Source of the DNA: Candidatus Omnitrophota bacterium
GTDB lineage: Bacteria; Omnitrophota; Koll11; Zapsychrales; Fredricksoniimonadaceae
NCBI GenBank assembly: GCA_023247595.1
Contig: JAHFGF010000004.1
Coordinates: 2,209 to 23,365, forward strand
DNA length: 21,157 nt
Direction of reading: 5' to 3'
The notes beneath the pieces were generated by a model. That model did no database searches. It was not told the DNA's origin and saw only the letters and a program-made list of their open reading frames with translations. Position numbers and translations under genes: made by a program. Each line of letters starts with the position of its first letter. Positions within the stretch are counted from its first letter, which is position 1. Below, piece by piece: positions 1 through 7,869 of this stretch.

Positions 1-261
1 ACCTTGGCGACGGAAAATGCCGATATAGCTTTTACAGTACAGAAGGAAACGGTGATTTATTTAGGGACGTTGAGGGTTGTCGGCACAGATCAGAAAATTC
101 GTTTTGGCGGCGTTCCATTTTTACGACCTGGTTTTGAGTATAGAGTTGAGATTATCAATGAAAAAGAAGAGGCGTTGATAACATTTAAAAATAAATATCC
201 GAATCTTGATCGAGAAATTCAGGTTAATTTAATGAAAGCAATCCGTTTTCAGTCTTTTTAA
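1..261 (+). CDS. C-terminal fragment of an unrecognised protein
   Basis: The frame is open at the left edge of the window, so this is probably the 3' end of a longer gene. A TTG at position 4 could be a start but has no visible upstream context. The 85 or so visible residues alternate beta-type stretches (VIYLGTLRV, GFEYRVEII) and end in a helical segment with FKNKYPNL. The YLGTLRV pattern resembles the beta-sandwich end of small secreted or lipoprotein families of the DUF2846 kind, but this is only a resemblance. About 158 non-coding bases follow before the next gene, which appears to have its own promoter, so the gene probably ends its transcription unit. No function is assigned. Confidence 0.6.
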   Translation, partial: TLATENADIAFTVQKETVIYLGTLRVVGTDQKIRFGGVPFLRPGFEYRVEIINEKEEALITFKNKYPNLDREIQVNLMKAIRFQSF

Positions 262-278
262 GTATTTCTTATTATGAT

Positions 279-302
279 GCTGGAAAATTTGCTGGAAAAT
301 TT
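279..302 (+). repeat. 12-bp tandem duplication
   Basis: The 12-mer GCTGGAAAATTT occurs twice in immediate tandem (279-290 and 291-302), just upstream of the putative promoter at 314-341. It looks like a simple slippage duplication. It could be an AT-rich upstream element, but nothing shows that it has a role. Confidence 0.8.
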
Positions 303-313
303 TGATTAAATCG

Positions 314-341
314 TGGTCAAAGTGTGAACCTATGTTAGAAT
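314..341 (+). promoter_or_regulatory. putative sigma70 promoter, extended -10
   Basis: TGGTCA (314-319) is separated by 16 bases from TAGAAT (336-341). A TG at 333-334 makes the -10 an extended one. Transcription would start near 348, giving a leader of about 70 bases before the GTG start at 420. This is a match by eye with a four-of-six -35 box. Confidence 0.4.
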
Positions 342-419
342 ACGTTCACTCGTGGCATTTATATTATGGGTAAAACCATTTTGGTTGTTTAAATTAATTG
401 ATTGATAAGGAGGAGCATC

Positions 420-893
420 GTGTTAGGGATAAGAATTCTAATGATTGGCGGATTAGCCATGCTGTTGTCCGGTTGTGTCACAACACAAGGTAAATCGAAT
501 GTGGATAATCTACAAATTCGAGTTGTTGATTTGGAAAAAAAGTTGGAAGAGCGGGACTCTGAAATTGTTGATCTGAAATATCAGGTTAAAGATTTATCCG
601 GCCGTGTAGGCCAGCCAGTTGTTACTGTCGAGGACGATGTTCCAACATCTAAATCCTCGTCTGGTTCTTCCGATCAGGGTTCATCTTCCGACAAGATTAT
701 CAAAGTGTCCGCCAGTATCAGCGATGTTCAAAAAGCATTAAAAAATGCGGGTTTTTATAAAGGATCTGTCGACGGAAAAGTCGGACAGCAGACAAAGAAA
801 GCTGTAGAAAGTTTTCAGCGTCAGCATGATTTGACAGCGGATGGAGTTGTTGGCCGCCGCACGTGGGAAGAATTGAAAGTGTATCTACAGTAA
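420..893 (+). CDS. lipoprotein with coiled coil and peptidoglycan-binding domain
   Basis: The start is taken as GTG at 420 because a full Shine-Dalgarno (AAGGAGG, 407-413) lies six bases upstream. The TTG at 402 in the same frame would place that signal inside the gene. The 157-residue product begins with a hydrophobic signal segment and lipobox LLSGC (Cys19 lipidated), so it should be membrane-anchored. Residues of about 25-60 are charged and heptad-like (coiled coil), followed by a Ser-rich linker. Residues of about 101-157 form a PG_binding_1 (PF01471) domain, with the family's SVDGKVGQQT, FQRQH and GVVGRRTW patterns. Such proteins tie the outer membrane to the cell wall or place wall enzymes. 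No catalytic domain is present, so a tethering or scaffolding role is inferred. Confidence 0.88.
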   Translation: MLGIRILMIGGLAMLLSGCVTTQGKSNVDNLQIRVVDLEKKLEERDSEIVDLKYQVKDLSGRVGQPVVTVEDDVPTSKSSSGSSDQGSSSDKIIKVSASISDVQKALKNAGFYKGSVDGKVGQQTKKAVESFQRQHDLTADGVVGRRTWEELKVYLQ

Positions 894-903
894 TACAATT
901 GCT

Positions 904-1770
904 TTGATAAAAACTGTCAGTATTTTAGGTTGTGGATGGCTGGGGTTTCCGCTTGCTCGAAAATTGGTGGCCTTAGGATATACCGTCAAAGGTTCGACGA
1001 CAAGTACCGGCAAAATTCAGGTATTAAAAAACAGCAACATTATCCCATTTCATCTGACGTGTTCAGATGCTTCAGTCAATGGAGATCATGTTGCTGATTT
1101 TTTTGAAACGCATCAGCTCTTTGTCAATATTCCTTTTAAAAGGGATTTGGTTAATCCGTTTGTGTACGTCGATCAGATGAAAGCTGTTTCAGATTGTGCA
1201 AAAAAGAGTGGCATCAAGAAGGTAATTTTTGCCAGTTCAATATCTGTTTATCCTCTGAATAATCAGACCGCAAGAGAGGATGACAGCCTTGAACCCGAGG
1301 ATGACCGGACAAAAGCCCTGCTTGAAGCTGAAAAGATTTTTTTGAATGACCGAAACTTCTGCACGACCGTCATCCGTTTTGCCGGCCTTTATGGCCATGA
1401 CCGTGAGATTGCCCATTTTTTAAGGAGCGGGCGGGTTACTTCTAAAAACGGCGACGCGCCTGTTAATCTCATTCATCTGGATGATTGCATCGAAATTGTC
1501 ACTGCTGTGCTGGAAAAAGAGTATTGTTCAGAAATTTTTAATGCCTGCGGGGACGCGCATCCGTTGCGTAAGGATTTATATACGCACGCGGCTATTGCGA
1601 TGCGCGTTAAGCAGCCGGTTTTTAATGGGCATGCTGTGCATCAATATAAAATTGTCAGCAACGATAAAATTAAAAACGTTCTAAGTTACCGTTTTATTCA
1701 TCCCGGACCTTGGGGATGGATCGACCAAAGTGTGAAAAGAAATAGCGATGGTTCAGATAGGCCCTTATAA
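904..1770 (+). CDS. YeeZ-like NAD(P)-binding SDR family protein
   Basis: The 288-residue product has an N-terminal Rossmann nucleotide-binding loop, GCGWLG (residues 9-14), with the following KLVALGYTVKGSTTS typical of the atypical SDR group that includes E. coli YeeZ (274 aa). Further SDR signs are the FASSISVY strand with the Ser of the active-site region, RFAGLYG, and VNLIHLDDC near residue 190. Function in this group is poorly known; it binds NAD(P) and is annotated as epimerase/dehydratase-like. The start is TTG with no convincing ribosome-binding site, placed directly before the beta-strand of the Rossmann fold, so no other start is plausible. It lies 10 bases after the lipoprotein gene and its end overlaps the next gene by 23 bases, so the three are probably co-transcribed. 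Confidence 0.85.
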   Translation: MIKTVSILGCGWLGFPLARKLVALGYTVKGSTTSTGKIQVLKNSNIIPFHLTCSDASVNGDHVADFFETHQLFVNIPFKRDLVNPFVYVDQMKAVSDCAKKSGIKKVIFASSISVYPLNNQTAREDDSLEPEDDRTKALLEAEKIFLNDRNFCTTVIRFAGLYGHDREIAHFLRSGRVTSKNGDAPVNLIHLDDCIEIVTAVLEKEYCSEIFNACGDAHPLRKDLYTHAAIAMRVKQPVFNGHAVHQYKIVSNDKIKNVLSYRFIHPGPWGWIDQSVKRNSDGSDRPL

Positions 1771-1987
1771 GAAATTTACTGTTAAAGATGTTTTGTTTTT
1801 TGTTTTCTTGACGCTGATTTGCATCATTGGTACCGTTGGTTTTATGTGGTTTGCCGTTGGAATCGGGAACGGCAATAGGATAATGACCGGTTTTTTAAAA
1901 AATTTATTAAGAAATTCGATTGGCATCGTTATCATGCTGATTATTTTTAATGTAGCTCTCGCCTATTTTTATTCAAAAAAGCAATAA
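1748..1987 (+). CDS. small two-helix membrane protein
   Basis: The 79-residue protein has two hydrophobic segments, roughly residues 13-35 and 55-72, joined by a short polar loop containing KNLLRN, with a short basic tail. The gene overlaps the SDR gene by 23 bases in another reading frame, which fits translational coupling. A weak purine-rich stretch (GAAAAGAAA) precedes the ATG. I do not recognise a family. It could be an accessory subunit or a member of the many small inner-membrane proteins of unknown role. Confidence 0.65.
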   Translation: MVQIGPYKKFTVKDVLFFVFLTLICIIGTVGFMWFAVGIGNGNRIMTGFLKNLLRNSIGIVIMLIIFNVALAYFYSKKQ

Positions 1988-2023
1988 TCTATCAGTTGTT
2001 TTTAATGAAAGGAATTTTTTGAA

Positions 2024-2662
2024 ATGGAGTCTTCACATACAATCAATAAAAAATATGAAAACATGACGGCCGATGCCTTGCGGCAGGAAATTTTAATTCA
2101 TGCCAAGGGTTTTAAAACGTCCTGGATCGCCTTGGGTCAGGCTCTCTATCAGGTTTGGCGCGATAAACTTTTTCACGGCTGGGGATTTGAAGAGTTTGAA
2201 CACTATATTGTTCAGGAGCTGGGGATCAAGAAACAGACGGCCTTAAAGCTCGTTAAAACATATTTTTTCGTCGAGCAGGAGGAACCGGCGTATCTTAAGG
2301 AAGAATACCGCGAGGCCCGCGAAGCTACGGTGGTCCCCAGCTACGAAACGCTGGATGTTTTGCGCCTGGCCAAGCAGAGGAAAGAAATTACACGTGATGA
2401 TTATGCGACCTTGCGAAAAAATGTTTTTGAAAAGGGCAAACACGAAGGATTAGTGCGCAAAGATTTAACGGCCATCATGAAAGAGCGCAAAGAAGTTGAC
2501 CCTGATGAAGAACGCGAAAAACGAAATGAAGCGAGCGTCAAACGAGTGATCACGGCATTGCGGGCTTTTAAAAAAGATATGGATACGTTAAAATTGGTTC
2601 CGCAGGATATTGTTGATGAAGCGGAATTTTTGATTAAAAAATTAGAACGAGAAGCGATGTGA
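2024..2662 (+). CDS. basic all-helical protein, possible HTH, unknown function
   Basis: The 212-residue protein has no signal peptide or membrane segment and should be cytoplasmic. It is rich in Lys, Arg and Glu and appears all-helical. Residues of about 60-90 (FEHYIVQELGIKKQTALKLVKTY) look like a helix-turn-helix: a GI-turn followed by a basic helix. The middle (residues of about 105-150) and the C-terminal 50 residues resemble long helices or a coiled coil. A GAAAGGA Shine-Dalgarno lies about ten bases before the ATG. The gene is followed after 50 bases by a metallopeptidase gene and then by an ATP-grasp gene, and the close spacing suggests one operon. A DNA-binding or adaptor role is inference only; I do not recognise a named family. 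Confidence 0.7.
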   Translation: MESSHTINKKYENMTADALRQEILIHAKGFKTSWIALGQALYQVWRDKLFHGWGFEEFEHYIVQELGIKKQTALKLVKTYFFVEQEEPAYLKEEYREAREATVVPSYETLDVLRLAKQRKEITRDDYATLRKNVFEKGKHEGLVRKDLTAIMKERKEVDPDEEREKRNEASVKRVITALRAFKKDMDTLKLVPQDIVDEAEFLIKKLEREAM

Positions 2663-2712
2663 CGTTTCGTAATTCTTGGTTTTACGATTTGTGACGCGAA
2701 CGGATGTAAAAA

Positions 2713-3789
2713 ATGACGCAAGCGGCCATTGATTTATACAATACGGAAGAAACGGAGTTATTAAAAATTCGGATCTGTGATCTTCCGATTGATATTCGAG
2801 GAACGTGGCTCGAGGAATGCGTCGAAGAGCTTTATCGTGAACTAGCCTCCAAAGGGTTGTCTTTGTTTCGTCCGGAATGTTATCTGGCTGATGAATGGCT
2901 CACTCCCGAGAATGAACCGGTCATCGGAATTCCGTTTTATCTGGCTCACCCTGCTTTAATTAAGTTGGAAAAGAAACTGATGCTGGAGGCGGAAGGCGAA
3001 ACAAAGGCTTGGTGCATGAAGCTCCTTCGCCATGAAGCTGGCCATGCGATTTGTTACGCGTATCAACTGAATAAAAAACGTTCCTGGAAAAAAGTCTTCG
3101 GTTCTTCTACGCAGGATTACGGTGACACCTACCGTTATCAGCCTTACAGTAAAAAATTTGTCCGCCATCTTGACGGTTTCTACGCGCAGTATCATCCCGA
3201 TGAGGATTTCGTTGAAACATTTGCCGTTTGGTTAACGCCTGATGTGAATTGGGAGGAACGTTACCGCAATTGGAAGGCCGTTGATAAATTGAAATTTGTT
3301 GATGGGTTAATGAAAAGTATTCAGGGGGTTGCGCCCATCAAGTCTAAGGGAAAGAAGTATTGGAACGTTCCGTCGCTTAAAATAACGCTGGCCAATTTTT
3401 ATAAAAAGAAACAGCTGCTGATTGAAGAGGATTTTCCTGATTTCCATGACCGTCAATTGGTTAAAATATTTAAAAGCCTTAACGTACAGGATTTTAAAGT
3501 ATACAAAAAGCAGTCAAAATTTGATCCGGAGTTAGATGACGCGGCTGGTTTCTTGCAGAAATATCAGAGCCATATTGTCTATAACGTGGCCAGGACTACA
3601 GGCGAGCGGCGGTATATCGTCCATGATTTATTAAAGAACATCATCCGGCGCTGCAGACAGCTGCGTATGATTATTCCTGAAACAAAGACCATGGCGGCGT
3701 TTCAAGTTTCCGCCTACATTACTTCACTGGTGATGAATTATATTCACACGGGCTGGTTTAGGAGTTCAAGGCACCGGCGCGGGGCGTGA
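2713..3789 (+). CDS. putative zinc metallopeptidase (HEAGH)
   Basis: The 358-residue protein contains the gluzincin-type motif LRHEAGHAICYAY, with His107 and His111 as zinc ligands and Glu108 as catalytic base. About 50 residues later, HPDEDFVETFAVWL supplies Glu164/Glu168 as a likely third ligand. The HEAGH plus ExxxE-TFA pairing is like that of the 'putative zinc-binding metallopeptidase' families (compare PF15887). There is no signal peptide, so it probably works in the cytoplasm. The C-terminal 150 residues are basic and helical, with no recognised domain. A paired peptidase and ATP-grasp ligase (next gene, 31 bases away) suggests turnover or maturation of a peptide tag, which is inference. 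The substrate is unknown. Confidence 0.78.
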   Translation: MTQAAIDLYNTEETELLKIRICDLPIDIRGTWLEECVEELYRELASKGLSLFRPECYLADEWLTPENEPVIGIPFYLAHPALIKLEKKLMLEAEGETKAWCMKLLRHEAGHAICYAYQLNKKRSWKKVFGSSTQDYGDTYRYQPYSKKFVRHLDGFYAQYHPDEDFVETFAVWLTPDVNWEERYRNWKAVDKLKFVDGLMKSIQGVAPIKSKGKKYWNVPSLKITLANFYKKKQLLIEEDFPDFHDRQLVKIFKSLNVQDFKVYKKQSKFDPELDDAAGFLQKYQSHIVYNVARTTGERRYIVHDLLKNIIRRCRQLRMIIPETKTMAAFQVSAYITSLVMNYIHTGWFRSSRHRRGA

Positions 3790-3820
3790 TTTTTAATTAT
3801 CGATTAAACTAAAGGCTGTT

Positions 3821-4849
3821 ATGAAAAAGAAATTGAAAGTTCTTGTTTTGTTTCATAGTCCGTACTTTAAGCCAAGAGGATACGATTTTAAAGAAGAGTT
3901 TGCTGACCCTGAAAATATGTATACGGAGAAAAATGTCTGTCAGGCGCTTAAAGCGCTTGGCCACGACGTTAGCATGCTCGGTTTATATAATGATGTTTCC
4001 ATTCTTATCGACGAAGTCAAAGAAAACAGGCCAGACATTGTTTTTAACATGGTTGAAGTTTTCAATGACCAGTCTCACCTGGAAAAAAATGTCGCCGCGC
4101 TTTTAGAAATTTTGGATATCCCCTATACCGGGGCGTCGACGGGCAGTCTTTTTGTTTGCAATAATAAAGCGCTGTGTAAAAAAATCCTCGTCTTTCACCG
4201 CATCAAGGTGCCGCGCTTTTATACTTTTATCCGCAAACGTCGGGTTTATATGCCAACCAAGCTTAAGCTTCCAGCGATTGTCAAACCGTTGTGCGAGGAG
4301 GCTTCTCGAGGAATATCCCAGGCCTCCATTGTCGATAGTAAGGAAGCGCTCTTTGAACGCATCAAGTTTATTCATGACCACATGAATTTAGATGCCATTG
4401 TGGAAGAATACATCGACGGCCGCGAGCTTTACGTCAGCGTTATCGGCCACAAGCGCGTGATGGTGCTGCCTCCACGAGAATTGAAGTTCGGCAATATCCC
4501 CGAGGGAGAACCGCGCATCGCGACATATAAAGCTAAATGGGATGATCAATACCGTGAACGCTGGGGGATTAAAAGTGTTTCCCCAGGCAAACTTCCAGAG
4601 GGTTGGGAAAAAAATATCAAAGACGTTTGCAGGCGCGCTTATCAGGCGCTCGACATGGATAGTTACACGCGCTTTGATATCCGTGTCGCGGAAAATGGGG
4701 AAGTTTATATTATCGAACCCAACGCGAATCCCTGCATTGCCCGTATTGACGAATTGGCTCTGTCCGCCGAGAAAGAAGGTATTGCTTATACCGACTTAAT
4801 TTCTATGATTTTGGAGTTGGGATTTAAAAGGTACGAAAAAAATAAATAA
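3821..4849 (+). CDS. D-Ala-D-Ala ligase-like ATP-grasp enzyme
   Basis: The 342-residue protein has the complete ATP-grasp core: YTGAST and CNNKALCKKIL in the linker region, IVKP with Lys155 for ATP, EEYIDGRE (residues 195-202), and the metal ligands Asp286, Glu299 and Asn301 within IIEPNANP. The glycine-rich loop reads EEASRGIS, where true Ddl enzymes have EGSSVGI-like loops, and the N-terminal domain is only Ddl-like. It is therefore better called a Ddl-like carboxylate-amine ligase of unknown substrate than Ddl itself. Family knowledge says such enzymes join a carboxylate to an amine through an acyl-phosphate, often making peptides. AAAGG precedes the ATG. Position between a metallopeptidase and a transglutaminase-like gene supports peptide chemistry. 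Confidence 0.85.
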   Translation: MKKKLKVLVLFHSPYFKPRGYDFKEEFADPENMYTEKNVCQALKALGHDVSMLGLYNDVSILIDEVKENRPDIVFNMVEVFNDQSHLEKNVAALLEILDIPYTGASTGSLFVCNNKALCKKILVFHRIKVPRFYTFIRKRRVYMPTKLKLPAIVKPLCEEASRGISQASIVDSKEALFERIKFIHDHMNLDAIVEEYIDGRELYVSVIGHKRVMVLPPRELKFGNIPEGEPRIATYKAKWDDQYRERWGIKSVSPGKLPEGWEKNIKDVCRRAYQALDMDSYTRFDIRVAENGEVYIIEPNANPCIARIDELALSAEKEGIAYTDLISMILELGFKRYEKNK

Positions 4850-4889
4850 ATTGCTCGTCCTAATTATTCTCTGCGTTAAAATATGAATA

Positions 4890-6071
4890 ATGATCTCCGA
4901 CCCAAAACAACTTCCCTATCTGTTGGAACTCTTGGATGATGAAACGCCGCTTGTCCGTAATGCGGTTATCAGAGAGCTAGCGACTTTTGGTTCAAGTCTT
5001 TATGATGAGTTAAAAAGTCTTCCCATTGAAATAACCCCCAAAGACAAGTTGATATTAAACAAAATTTTGGAAGTTCCCCGACGGTTTTTCCTGAAACGGC
5101 AATGGCCGTATTGGTTTGGCCTGGCCGATGACCGAGAACGCCTGGAGAGTGCCCTAACTTTTTTGGCGGAATACCAAAGCGGTTTAGAGTTTCAGGGACA
5201 ACTCAAGGCCATGTTAGATGCGATTGCCGATGAATACCGGAGCAAATATATGTCAAATGATGCGCATACTTTGGCGGAATTTTTATTTAAGACAAAGTCT
5301 TTTTCCGGGGCGCAGGATGATTATTATAATCCACATAACAGCAATTTGATTTATGTGATCAAGCAGCGTAAAGGTATTCCGATCAGTTTGTCTTGTGTGT
5401 ACATGCTGGTGGGCTGGAGGCTGGGGTTAAACATCCGCGGTTGTAATTCTCCGAGGCATTTTTTGACGATTGTCGAGAATGGAAGCCGTAAAGAATTGAT
5501 TGATTGTTTTCATGCCGGCAAGGTTATTGGTGAAAAAGAGATCGCAACAATCAGCAGGGAAACGTCTTTGAGTTTGGACGATGCCTTGAAGCTTGAGGCG
5601 GACGCGATGGGCATTATCCGTCGAGTTTTGGGCAATTTAATTTTTGCCTATCAGCAGGTGGAAAGAGATAAAGATAGTTATCTGATGGTCCATCTTTTAA
5701 AGGAAGTCCAACTGTTTCAGGACCAGCGTGACCACGACCTTTCCGGAATTGAAGGCCTGGAAGATGCCGCGCCGTATCCGATTGGTTTGACAGTTGTGCA
5801 TGCTGATGAAGGTTACCGCGGCATCATCGTTGATTATGACCTGTACTGCGTCAGCGAAAAGTTCTCAACGGATGATGAGCAGAGATCTGATTATAATCAG
5901 CCGTGGTATCAAATCCTCGTCCATCAATCCGATAAGTCTGTCTACGTTCCTCATTCAGAACTTTTGCGGGATTCGTTCGATGGGATTATCCAAAATCCTC
6001 TGATCGGACAATTTTTTACAAAGACCGAAGACGGTTCTTACCTTAGAAATCACTTGCCCTGGATTGAATAA
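4890..6071 (+). CDS. HEAT / SirB1-transglutaminase-like / HspQ (YccV) fusion
   Basis: The 393-residue protein joins three parts. Residues of about 6-40 resemble one HEAT-like repeat (LLDDETPLVRNAVIREL). Residues of about 105-280 form a SirB1/Transglut_core2 (PF13369) domain with GIPISLSC (Cys169), PRHFLT (His190) and LIDCF (Asp205), a possible Cys-His-Asp triad. Residues of about 295-393 match the HspQ/YccV hemimethylated-DNA-binding domain (PF08755): YPIGLTVVH, GYRGIIVDYD, PWYQILVHQ, VYVPHSEL and NPLIGQFF. HspQ in E. coli modulates Lon proteolysis, whereas SirB1 proteins are poorly known. The start at 4890 has no clear ribosome-binding site and lies 40 bases after the ATP-grasp gene. The whole could be a peptide-binding or cleaving adaptor linked to protein quality control, which is inference. 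Confidence 0.87.
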   Translation: MISDPKQLPYLLELLDDETPLVRNAVIRELATFGSSLYDELKSLPIEITPKDKLILNKILEVPRRFFLKRQWPYWFGLADDRERLESALTFLAEYQSGLEFQGQLKAMLDAIADEYRSKYMSNDAHTLAEFLFKTKSFSGAQDDYYNPHNSNLIYVIKQRKGIPISLSCVYMLVGWRLGLNIRGCNSPRHFLTIVENGSRKELIDCFHAGKVIGEKEIATISRETSLSLDDALKLEADAMGIIRRVLGNLIFAYQQVERDKDSYLMVHLLKEVQLFQDQRDHDLSGIEGLEDAAPYPIGLTVVHADEGYRGIIVDYDLYCVSEKFSTDDEQRSDYNQPWYQILVHQSDKSVYVPHSELLRDSFDGIIQNPLIGQFFTKTEDGSYLRNHLPWIE

Positions 6072-6184
6072 TTCCTGATTTTTATTTAAACCTGCTGCCT
6101 TAAAAAAAATATTTGTTTTTCGGGGAAAGTGTGCACAATGGATGCAAGTTGAATGGTCATTTAAATTGAATCATGGGAGAAAAC

Positions 6185-6988
6185 ATGAAGTTATCACGTA
6201 CGCTGGTGGTTCTAGATTTGGAAACAACGGGAACCTGGATTGAAAAAGATAAGATTATCGAGATCGCTATGGTTAAGTGTTTTCCGTCGGGTGAAAGAGA
6301 GATTTTTGACCAGCGTGTGAACCCGGGGATAGCTATTCCTGCGCGGGTCAGTGAAATCACAGGGATTAAAAATGAAGATATTAAGGATAAGCCTTTATTT
6401 TTTGAATTGGCCCGTTCGGTTTTTGATTTTATCGGGAATTCCGATTTAGGAGGATACAATGTGGAACGATTTGATATCCCGCTTTTGTCTCGGGAACTGC
6501 AGGAAGCAGGCCTAAAATTGGATATTAGTGCCCGTCATATTTTTGACGCCCAAAAAGTTTATCATCTGCATGTTAAAAGAGATTTAGCCGCGGCCTATCA
6601 ACTCTATTGTCAGAAAGAACTGCAGGGAGCTCACGCGGCACTTGTGGATACTCAGGCCACGGTTGAAATTCTTGAGGCGCAGGTCAAATCCTATGGCAAG
6701 GAAACAGGCGATCTGGATGTGCTTCTGGAATATGATTACAAACAAACTTCGGAATATTTTGATATTGACAGGAAATTTCGCTGGTGGAACGGGGAGCTCT
6801 ACATGATGTTCGGCAAATATGCCCGAACAGAGAGCATTAAAGACATTGCTAAAAAAGATCCCGGCTATCTGCAGTGGATTTTGACAAAAGACTTCAGCGA
6901 TGATGTGAAGAATATGGTGCAGGGCGTCTTAAATGGAAAATTTCCTCAAGCCCCGTCCGTTGACGTTGAATCTTTAAATCCGTTATGA
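6185..6988 (+). CDS. DEDDh 3'-5' exonuclease with ExoX-like C-terminal domain
   Basis: The chosen ATG at 6185 has GGGAG five bases upstream. The in-frame ATG at 6173 would overlap that signal. The 267-residue product has an RNase T/DnaQ-type fold: ExoI DLETTG (Asp11, Glu13), ExoII YNVERFDIP (Asp97) and ExoIII HAALVD (His150, Asp155), so all DEDDh residues are present. Residues of about 195-250 (WWNGELYMMFGKY, KKDPGYLQWIL, DFSDDVK) form the small domain seen at the C-terminus of ExoX-like proteins. It may degrade single-stranded DNA or RNA ends in repair or turnover. It is too short for the polymerase alpha subunit and lacks the dnaE linkage, so it is not called dnaQ. About 100 bases without other features precede it. 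Confidence 0.9.
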   Translation: MKLSRTLVVLDLETTGTWIEKDKIIEIAMVKCFPSGEREIFDQRVNPGIAIPARVSEITGIKNEDIKDKPLFFELARSVFDFIGNSDLGGYNVERFDIPLLSRELQEAGLKLDISARHIFDAQKVYHLHVKRDLAAAYQLYCQKELQGAHAALVDTQATVEILEAQVKSYGKETGDLDVLLEYDYKQTSEYFDIDRKFRWWNGELYMMFGKYARTESIKDIAKKDPGYLQWILTKDFSDDVKNMVQGVLNGKFPQAPSVDVESLNPL

Positions 6989-7038
6989 TGTTATTATGAA
7001 TTTATTGATAAAAACATGGTTTTTGTTTTCCGGATTTA

Positions 7039-7054
7039 TAGTATAATCCAATCG
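7039..7054 (+). promoter_or_regulatory. consensus -10 box just before a small gene
   Basis: A perfect TATAAT lies at 7042-7047 inside TATAGTATAAT. No good -35 box is present at the usual distance. Transcription would start near 7054, three bases before the ATG at 7057, giving an almost leaderless message. This agrees with the absence of a Shine-Dalgarno there. Confidence 0.45.
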
Positions 7055-7056
7055 TT

Positions 7057-7236
7057 ATGTCATTTGAAAACCCGCTTGATAAACCCAAAAAAGATTATAC
7101 ACAAACCATTGAGCAGATTCGATCTGAAGGGGCTGTCGGTATTGATGCTCAATACACGCATGCCATTATCATTGAATATCTTAAACAAATCTCGCAACGC
7201 CTTGATCGGTTGGAAGAAGCAATCGAACGAAAATAA
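7057..7236 (+). CDS. 59-residue acidic/basic helical protein
   Basis: This short frame starts at ATG 7057 and encodes MSFENPLDKPKK... through a segment IIIEYLKQISQRLDRLEEAI to a TAA at 7234-7236. The C-terminal 30 residues have a clean heptad pattern (I/L at a and d), predicting a short coiled coil. The N-terminus is charged and flexible. It fills most of the otherwise empty stretch between the exonuclease and SPOR genes. A strong -10 box sits immediately upstream, and codon use is like that of the neighbours. No Shine-Dalgarno is seen, which fits near-leaderless translation. No known family was recognised. It could be a small oligomeric adaptor. Confidence 0.65.
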   Translation: MSFENPLDKPKKDYTQTIEQIRSEGAVGIDAQYTHAIIIEYLKQISQRLDRLEEAIERK

Positions 7237-7301
7237 TTTATTCTTATACAAAACGGGTTGAATTTTTTCATAAAAGAATTCGTTAATCTAGGGGAGGCAA
7301 A

Positions 7302-7790
7302 ATGGGATCTGGAAAAATAAAAGACGCTTGGCCGATTTGGACGCTGATAATTGGGGGCGTCTTGGTTATTGCTTTGGCGGTTAATCAGAATAAGGCTGAA
7401 AAAGAAGCGGTTTCCGTCGGAGAACTTTTGCGGCAGGACTCCCGGGTTTTAGCTTCGTATCCTGTGGATCCCGCAGGGTCAAAAGCGGCTGACGCGTTAG
7501 AAGATCCGGTTTCTTCACCAGCGATTGTCGCCAGCCCAGAACCCGGCAATCAGGGAATATATGCCATTCAATTGTATTCCTTTAAAGATCAATCCCGCGC
7601 GGACGATATGATTAAGCAACTTAGTGAAGGCGGAATTTCCGCTTATGTCCAGATGAGCGATCTGGGTGCTAAGGGAATATGGTATAGGGTACGAACCGGT
7701 TCTTTTGACACCACTGAAAAAGCTCAAGCCATGCTGGCTGAAATCCGCAAGCAGCATAAAGAAAGTATTGTCGTTAAAGAAAAGAAGTAA
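7302..7790 (+). CDS. membrane-anchored SPOR-domain protein
   Basis: The 162-residue protein has a short cytoplasmic N-terminus, one membrane segment (residues of about 12-28, WTLIIGGVLVIALAV), a low-complexity Ala/Pro/Ser linker, and a C-terminal SPOR domain (PF05036, residues of about 87-160). The domain shows YAIQLYSF, a helix ending at the SEGGISAYV turn, and WYRVRTGSF. SPOR domains bind denuded glycan strands at the division septum, so the protein is likely a periplasm-facing division or wall-associated factor. GGGGAGG (7291-7297) is placed four bases before the ATG and confirms the start. No enzymatic domain is present. Confidence 0.9.
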   Translation: MGSGKIKDAWPIWTLIIGGVLVIALAVNQNKAEKEAVSVGELLRQDSRVLASYPVDPAGSKAADALEDPVSSPAIVASPEPGNQGIYAIQLYSFKDQSRADDMIKQLSEGGISAYVQMSDLGAKGIWYRVRTGSFDTTEKAQAMLAEIRKQHKESIVVKEKK

Positions 7791-7869
7791 GGTTTGTGAA
7801 CTGCGGTGGTTTATTTAGAAAAGTATTCGTGCGAGTTTAAAGATTGAAGTGTAGCGGGAAAAGATTTTG

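Noticed and set aside
3821..4849. Canonical D-alanine-D-alanine ligase (ddl)
   Set aside because: The ATP-grasp core fits, but the loop is EEASRGIS in place of EGSSVGI, and the neighbours are not murein-synthesis genes. A Ddl-like ligase of unknown substrate is the safer call.
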